Positions 59,760-64,000 of a stretch of 64,000 bases of DNA are shown in pieces. Under the pieces are notes generated by a model. That model worked only from the letters and a program-made list of their open reading frames with translations. It had not been told where the DNA came from and did no database searches. Position 1 is the stretch's first letter, and every line of letters starts with the position of its first letter. Made by a program: the position numbers and the translations under genes. The DNA is from Jiangella aurantiaca (lineage in GTDB: Bacteria; Actinomycetota; Actinomycetes; Jiangellales; Jiangellaceae), in NCBI RefSeq assembly GCF_004349105.1, contig NZ_SMLB01000019.1:1-64000 (forward strand), read 5' to 3'.

Positions 59760-60401
59760 TCAGGACGTGCCGATGGCGAGCGACATGAACTCGCGCCGTG
59801 ATCGCTCGTCGCTGCGCAGGCGGCCCATCAGTGCGGAGGTGACCGTCCGCGAGCCGGTGGCCGCCACGCCGCGCAGGGACATGCACTGGTGCTCGGCTTG
59901 GATGACGACGCCGACCCCCCTGGAGCCGAGGTGGTCCTGGAGCCAGCCGGCGACCTGCTGTGTCAACCGCTCCTGGACTTGCAGGTCGCGGGCGAACAAC
60001 TCGACCACGCGGGCCAGTTTCGAGAGCCCGAGGATCCGCTCGCCCGGCAGGTACCCGACGTGGGCGACACCGTGGAAGGGAAGCAGGTGGTGCTCGCACA
60101 GCGAGTGGACCGGGATGTCTCGGGCCAGCACGAGCTCGTCGTACCCCTCGTGGTTGGGGAAGGTCGTCAGCTCGAAGTCGCGCGGCGTCAGCAGCTCGGC
60201 GTAGGCCTCGGCGACGCGTCGGGGCGTGTCGGCCAGGTGCGGGTCGGTCGTGTCCTTGCCGAACGCGGCCAGCAGGTCGGCGACCGCGCGTGCGGCCGCG
60301 CCCAGATCCGGCTCGCCTCGACCATGAACCACTCGGAGCCTGGCCGGCACGGCCGCGAGAGGCGCCGGCATCGCGGCCAATTCCGAGTCCGGTGCGCTCA
60401 C
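59760..60401 (-). CDS. folE: GTP cyclohydrolase I
   Basis: A 213-residue enzyme converting GTP to dihydroneopterin triphosphate, the first step of folate and pterin synthesis. Zn-binding and catalytic motifs are present: SLCEHHLLPFHGVAHVGYLP (Cys and His ligands), GLSKLARVVELFARDLQVQERLT, and AEHQCMSLRGV (second Cys ligand). ADTPRRVAEAYAELLTPRDF is a conserved opening. The start is a GTG overlapping the DoxX stop (GTGA). Its place in a DoxX operon beside a cysteine-containing regulator, away from other folate genes, suggests a condition-specific supply of pterin. Confidence 0.93.
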   Translation of the reverse strand: MSAPDSELAAMPAPLAAVPARLRVVHGRGEPDLGAAARAVADLLAAFGKDTTDPHLADTPRRVAEAYAELLTPRDFELTTFPNHEGYDELVLARDIPVHSLCEHHLLPFHGVAHVGYLPGERILGLSKLARVVELFARDLQVQERLTQQVAGWLQDHLGSRGVGVVIQAEHQCMSLRGVAATGSRTVTSALMGRLRSDERSRREFMSLAIGTS

Positions 60402-60832
60402 CGGGCCTCTCCGGCGGCTCGGTCCGCGCTGACCGCGAGGCGAAAGAGCGCCACGGCTGCGATGAGCAGGCCGAAGTCGCGCAACGCGATGTCGTAGTAC
60501 CCGGGAATGGTGAGCAGGTTGACGATGATGCCGGCCAGCCAGGCCGCCACCAGCAGTCCGCCCCACCGAGGGGCGAGCGCGACGACGACACCGGCGACGA
60601 TCTCGATCGCTCCGACGGCATACATCGCCTGCTGGGCGGTTCCGGGAACGATGTCGTCGATCCAAGGCGAGAGGTAGATCGGCCAGTCGACCAGCACGTT
60701 GGCGAACTTGTCCAGCCCGAAGACGATCGGCGCCACGGCGAACACCGTGCGCAGCAGCATGAACGCCTGCCAGGACGGGTCACCCAAGCCACGAGCGACG
60801 GCGGAATCGCGCGACACGGATGCAGGAGACAT
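60398..60832 (-). CDS. DoxX-family membrane protein
   Basis: A 144-residue protein with four predicted transmembrane helices (AFMLLRTVFAVAPIVFGLDKF, AMYAVGAIEIVAGVVVALAP, GGLLVAAWLAGIIVNLLTI, LRDFGLLIAAVALFRLAV), typical of DoxX/DoxD-like proteins linked to redox and sulfur metabolism. WPIYLSPWIDDIVPG is the short extracellular loop. It is the first gene of a two-gene operon with folE (4-bp overlap) and is divergent from an HTH regulator. Exact role unknown. Confidence 0.85.
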   Translation of the reverse strand: MSPASVSRDSAVARGLGDPSWQAFMLLRTVFAVAPIVFGLDKFANVLVDWPIYLSPWIDDIVPGTAQQAMYAVGAIEIVAGVVVALAPRWGGLLVAAWLAGIIVNLLTIPGYYDIALRDFGLLIAAVALFRLAVSADRAAGEAR

Positions 60833-60844
60833 GGTGGGCCGCCT

Positions 60845-60915
60845 TTCTAAAAGAAGAAGATATTGCTATTAGAGATCCGTCCACACTCTTCCGTCAAGAC
60901 CTGTGTGTTTTAGAA
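60845..60915. promoter_or_regulatory. Divergent promoter region with repeated half-sites
   Basis: TTCTAAAA (60845-60852) and TTTTAGAA (60908-60915) are perfect complements 55 bp apart, flanking an AT-rich stretch that contains a third related half-site TATTAGAG (60867-60874). One copy lies next to the DoxX start and one overlaps the regulator start. They are good candidates for binding by the divergent regulator. Confidence 0.45.
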
Positions 60916-61595
60916 TGTCCGACATGGACGAGCGGTCGACCTCCGAGCGGATCGCCGCGGCGGTGACCGCCCTCGACGACCCGGTCCGCCGCGCGCTGCT
61001 CGAGCTGGTGTCACGCAGCCCCGAGCTGGTGAGCCGCGACCAAGCCGCCGCGGCCATGCGGCTCCCCCGCAGCACCGTCGCGTTCCACCTCGACCGGCTC
61101 GCCGACGCGGGCCTCGTGGAGGTGGAGTACCAGCGCCTCAGCGGGAAGACCGGGCCTGGCGCTGGACGACCGGCCAAGCTCTACCGGCGTGCCGAGGGCG
61201 AGGTCGCGGTGAGCGTTCCGGAACGGCATTACGAGCTGGCCGCCGAGCTGCTGGCGGCCGCGGTCGAGCAGGCCGGTCGCAGCGGCGAACCGGTGTCCGC
61301 CGCGCTCGCCCGGCTCGCGGCCGAGACCGGCCGGGCCATGGGCGAGGTGGCCGGCTCGCTCGAGCAGGCGCTGGAGGACAATGGCTTCGAACCGCGCACG
61401 GAGGCCGACGGCGGCATCGTGCTCGGCAACTGCCCGTTCCACCGGCTCGCCCGGCGGCACACCGAGATTGTGTGCGCCATGAACCTCGACCTGCTGCGTG
61501 GAGTCGCCCACGGCGCCGGAGACACCGACCACGTCATGCTGCTCGACCCCGGCGCCGGGCGCTGCTGCGTACGGGCTGGTGTCCGGTCAGGTTGA
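60915..61595 (+). CDS. HTH transcriptional regulator with C-terminal cysteines (SufR-like)
   Basis: A 226-residue protein. An ArsR-type winged helix is at about 15-80 (ALDDPVRRALLELVSRSPELVSRDQAAAAM, PRSTVAFHLDRLADAGLVEVEYQR), a helical middle, and a C-terminal part with cysteines in NCPFHRLARRH, VCAMNLDLL and GRCCVRAG. This spacing is like SufR-type regulators that bind an iron-sulfur cluster; the metal centre is inference. ATGs at 60915 and 60924 are both possible, with little leader. It is divergent from the DoxX-folE operon and probably controls it. Confidence 0.82.
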   Translation: MSDMDERSTSERIAAAVTALDDPVRRALLELVSRSPELVSRDQAAAAMRLPRSTVAFHLDRLADAGLVEVEYQRLSGKTGPGAGRPAKLYRRAEGEVAVSVPERHYELAAELLAAAVEQAGRSGEPVSAALARLAAETGRAMGEVAGSLEQALEDNGFEPRTEADGGIVLGNCPFHRLARRHTEIVCAMNLDLLRGVAHGAGDTDHVMLLDPGAGRCCVRAGVRSG

Positions 61596-61750
61596 AGGCT
61601 CGTCCGGCGCCCCTCAGGAGCACTGAGATCACAGCAGGTGCCTCCAGTTCACGCCGCGAAGGATGCCACGCGACCATCGCATCAGTGGCGGCCAGGCGGG
61701 CGAGGAGAAGCGGGGTCGGCAGCCGGGCGGCAGGTCTCGAGCCGCCAGCA

Positions 61751-63493
61751 CTACCCCGAGCCGTGACCGATGGGGAACCCACCCACAGGCACCGGAAGCC
61801 GGCCGGTCGCGGGGCGGTCGCCGAGGAGCACCGTCGCGATGCCCGTGTAGACCTCGGGCGATCCCACCCGGTTGACGTTCTGCGCGTAGGTCGCCAGCCT
61901 GGCGTTCGCCGTGTCCAGGCCGGCCAGGTCGTAGGGCAGTCCGAGGGAGACCGCGACGGTCGGGGTGCCGGTGGCCGCGACGTCGTTCAGCAGCTGCGCC
62001 TGGGCGGCGTTGGGCGCCCCTGAGGTGAAGGTCGTCACCACGGCGACGTCGTGGTCGGCGGCCAGTGCCACTGCCTGCGCCCGCACGGCGGCAGACGGTG
62101 ACTGGGGTGTCGTCAGCGGGGTGACCGCCGTAGCGCCGAGTGCCGTCAGCTCGCCGGCCACTCGGTTGGCGTCCCGTCCGGCGACCAGGATGCGCGCGTC
62201 GCGTTCGACGGGCAGTGCGACGCCGTCGTCGTCTAGCAGCGTCATGCTGTCGACCGCCTGGTCGAGGCCCTGCTGGTGCGCCTCCGGAGTGCCGACGACG
62301 GTCAGCGCGTGCTGCGGGTCGGCGTAGCGGTTGCCCCACAGACCCATCTCGCACTTGGTCCGCACCACCCGGGTCGCCGACTCCCGCACCCGGGCGGCGG
62401 AGAGCTGACGCGAGTCGAGCGCCTCCACGAGGAAATCGGACACCGGCCGGGCGTCACCCTGCACCATGACGATGTCGGCTCCGGCCTCGATGGCCATTGC
62501 GGCGGCCTCGTGGAGACCCCAGGTGTCCCTGATGGCGTCCATGGCCATGGAGTCGGTGACGACGACGCCGTCGAAGCCCAGCTCCCCGCGCAGCAGGCCG
62601 GTGAGCACCTTAGGCGACAGCGTCGCCGGGAGATCCGGGTCGACGGCCTCGACGACGACGTGCGCCGTCATCGCGCCCTTGCTGCCGGCGTCGAATGCCG
62701 ACCGGAACGGCGTCAGGTGCCGATCGAGCGTGGCGCCCTCGTATTCGACCGTCGGCAGCCCGGTGTGCGAGTCGACGCTGGTGTCGCCGTGGCCGGGGAA
62801 GTGTTTGGCGGCGGAGAGCACACCGGCCTCCTGCAGCGCCACCGCGTAGGCCGCGGTATGTGGGGCGACGGCGGTGTCGTCCGCGCCGAAGCTCCGCACC
62901 CCGATGACAGGGTTCTCCGGGTTGGTGTTGAGGTCGGCGACCGGGCCGAAGCTCCAGTTGATCCCGATCGCCTCCGCCTCGGTTCCGGCGACCCGCGCGG
63001 CCGCCGAGGTGGCCGCCGGGTCCCGGGTCGCGCCCAGCCCCATCGGAAACGGGTGCCCGGCCGCGACCGGGATCTGCTGGACCGTGCCGTTCTCCAGGTC
63101 CATGCCGATGAACAGGGGCACGCCGGACCGGGACTCCTGCGCCCAGGCCTGCATCCGGTTGTGGAAGACCGCGGCGCCGTCGGGCGTGCGGGGCACGCTG
63201 TTCTGCGTGATGAAGGAGCCGATGCCGTAGTCCTGGATCTGCGCGCGGGCCGCCTCGTCCGGCAGCGCACCGGACCGGGCGGGCTGACCCATGAGCAGTT
63301 GCCCGATGCGTTCGCGCGGCGTCATCCGGGCGACGAGCGACGCCGCGACACCTCGGCAGGCGTTCGGCGGCACCAGCGTGGGGTCGGGCTCGGCCTGGGC
63401 GGGCATGCTTGGTGCTGCCAGCGCGAGCCCGCAGGTCAGAGCGGCAGCCACCGCTGCCGCCGTGCTCCGGCGAAGGCGTCGGACGCGCGACAT
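61751..63493 (-). CDS. Secreted beta-N-acetylhexosaminidase (GH3, NagZ-like)
   Basis: A 580-residue protein with a Sec signal peptide (residues 1-35, RRSTAAAVAAALTCGLALAAP to AQAE). GH3 N-terminal TIM barrel (about 45-390): GMDLENGTVQQIP, INWSFGPVADLN, the NagZ signature KHFPGHGDTSVDSH near 229 (catalytic His-Asp dyad) and the nucleophile Asp in VVTDSMAMD. The C-terminal alpha/beta sandwich continues to 580 (VLVAGRDANRV, AVSLGLPYDL). It probably removes N-acetylglucosamine from cell-wall fragments outside the membrane. Confidence 0.9.
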   Translation of the reverse strand: MSRVRRLRRSTAAAVAAALTCGLALAAPSMPAQAEPDPTLVPPNACRGVAASLVARMTPRERIGQLLMGQPARSGALPDEAARAQIQDYGIGSFITQNSVPRTPDGAAVFHNRMQAWAQESRSGVPLFIGMDLENGTVQQIPVAAGHPFPMGLGATRDPAATSAAARVAGTEAEAIGINWSFGPVADLNTNPENPVIGVRSFGADDTAVAPHTAAYAVALQEAGVLSAAKHFPGHGDTSVDSHTGLPTVEYEGATLDRHLTPFRSAFDAGSKGAMTAHVVVEAVDPDLPATLSPKVLTGLLRGELGFDGVVVTDSMAMDAIRDTWGLHEAAAMAIEAGADIVMVQGDARPVSDFLVEALDSRQLSAARVRESATRVVRTKCEMGLWGNRYADPQHALTVVGTPEAHQQGLDQAVDSMTLLDDDGVALPVERDARILVAGRDANRVAGELTALGATAVTPLTTPQSPSAAVRAQAVALAADHDVAVVTTFTSGAPNAAQAQLLNDVAATGTPTVAVSLGLPYDLAGLDTANARLATYAQNVNRVGSPEVYTGIATVLLGDRPATGRLPVPVGGFPIGHGSG

Positions 63494-63849
63494 CAGAAGC
63501 TCAGCCCGACGACGGCGGCGATTCCCACGGCCAATCGGGAGCGGACGGATCGACGGGTGCGGACGGCACGTCCCATGGCGCATACCTTTCGCCAATTGAT
63601 CTAGCCAACGGTCCCCCAACGTCCGATACGCGCCCTGGGGTGTCAAGCGTGGGCGTTCCTCCCCTCCGCGTTCCTCCGCTCCGCGTTTCCCCCTCCCCTG
63701 CGTGCCGGGCGCCGAGTTCGGCGGAGATCGTCCGGGCGGTGGCGAGGACGCGCGCCGATGGCGTACCCGGTCCGGCGGTAGTCGTCGGCGGCGCGGCGCA
63801 GGCCACTGGCGTCGTCGATGGTCCGATGGGTGATGGCCCGGCAGAGGGG
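63494..63849. other. Intergenic region, no gene seen
   Basis: About 355 bases between the glycosidase gene and tRNA-Lys. It includes a pyrimidine-rich stretch (63655-63705) with short CTCCGCGTT iterations. No open frame with a ribosome-binding site is supported. The glycosidase promoter should lie here. Confidence 0.5.
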
Positions 63850-63922
63850 TGGGCCCCCAGGGGATCGAACCCTGAACCCGCGGATTAAAAGTCCGCTGCT
63901 CTGCCAATTGAGCTAGAGGCCC
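63850..63922 (-). tRNA. tRNA-Lys (anticodon UUU)
   Basis: A complete cloverleaf of 73 nt: acceptor stem GGGCCTC paired with GGGGCCC (one G-T pair), D-arm starting GCTC, anticodon loop CTTTTAA with TTT at 63889-63887, T-arm CAGGG-TTCGATC-CCCTG. The 3' CCA is not encoded. The sequence upstream has TAGCCT as a plausible -10 element. Confidence 0.95.
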
Positions 63923-64000
63923 CGCGGACAGGCTACCCAGTCCCGACGCCGACCGCCGACCGCCTGCCACTCCGATCGGCTACACCTGCGCCAATGCTCT

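Overview
The window comes from a high-GC actinobacterium. The evidence is strong G/C use at third codon positions, many GTG starts, 4-bp GTGA/ATGA overlaps between genes, Tat and lipoprotein signals, and SARP-type, MarR, PadR and TetR regulators. No diagnostic marker fixes the genus. Very long open frames also lie antisense to real genes, as expected from the base composition, and were not annotated. There is no prophage, CRISPR array or complete insertion sequence.

Layout. 1-5.2 kb: 5' part of a very large secreted SdrD-B/DUF11 surface protein, cut by the window edge. 5.4-7.5 kb: lipoprotein and Tat-exported DyP peroxidase. 7.5-8.2 kb: non-coding, with a large hairpin. 8.2-13.8 kb: AhpD-like gene with a premature amber codon, BTAD regulator, IPP isomerase, GNAT, flavin-binding protein and EEP phosphoesterase. 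13.9-18.2 kb: berberine-bridge flavoenzyme, sulfite-oxidase-like molybdoenzyme and ABC exporter. 18.2-23.4 kb: DJ-1/MarR operon with a palindromic operator, ECF sigma factor, and a TetR-SGNH-SRPBCC operon with a perfect operator palindrome divergent from a MOSC gene. 23.6-27.1 kb: sialidase, peroxiredoxin and a secreted hydrolase. 27.3-29.6 kb: fragment of a sigma-factor-like gene, then a tightly coupled three-gene operon of a RelA/SpoT-type nucleotidyltransferase, an 87-aa protein and an HD alarmone hydrolase. 29.8-31.3 kb: a nitrilase-fold and an isochorismatase-fold protein, both lacking the expected catalytic cysteine. 31.5-36.8 kb: acidic low-complexity exported protein, PadR-controlled FtsX-type ABC transporter and two small envelope proteins.

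36.8-56.7 kb is one gene of 19.9 kb encoding a 6,631-residue secreted protein. It has a CSLREA-like start, four right-handed beta-helix blocks, about 37 Ig-like modules and three DNRLRE modules, and no visible wall anchor. Upstream lie an OmpR-type response regulator, a divergent membrane histidine kinase and a receiver-only regulator, which may control it.

59.7-64 kb: a tRNA-like 3' fragment, folE and a DoxX gene divergent from a cysteine-containing HTH regulator, a NagZ-type glycosidase, and tRNA-Lys(UUU).

The best candidate for an undescribed system is the 27.4-29.6 kb RelA-like/87-aa/HD operon. It resembles toxSAS-hydrolase toxin-antitoxin loci but has a much longer synthetase-like protein. 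The second is the giant secreted protein with its adjacent two-component genes.
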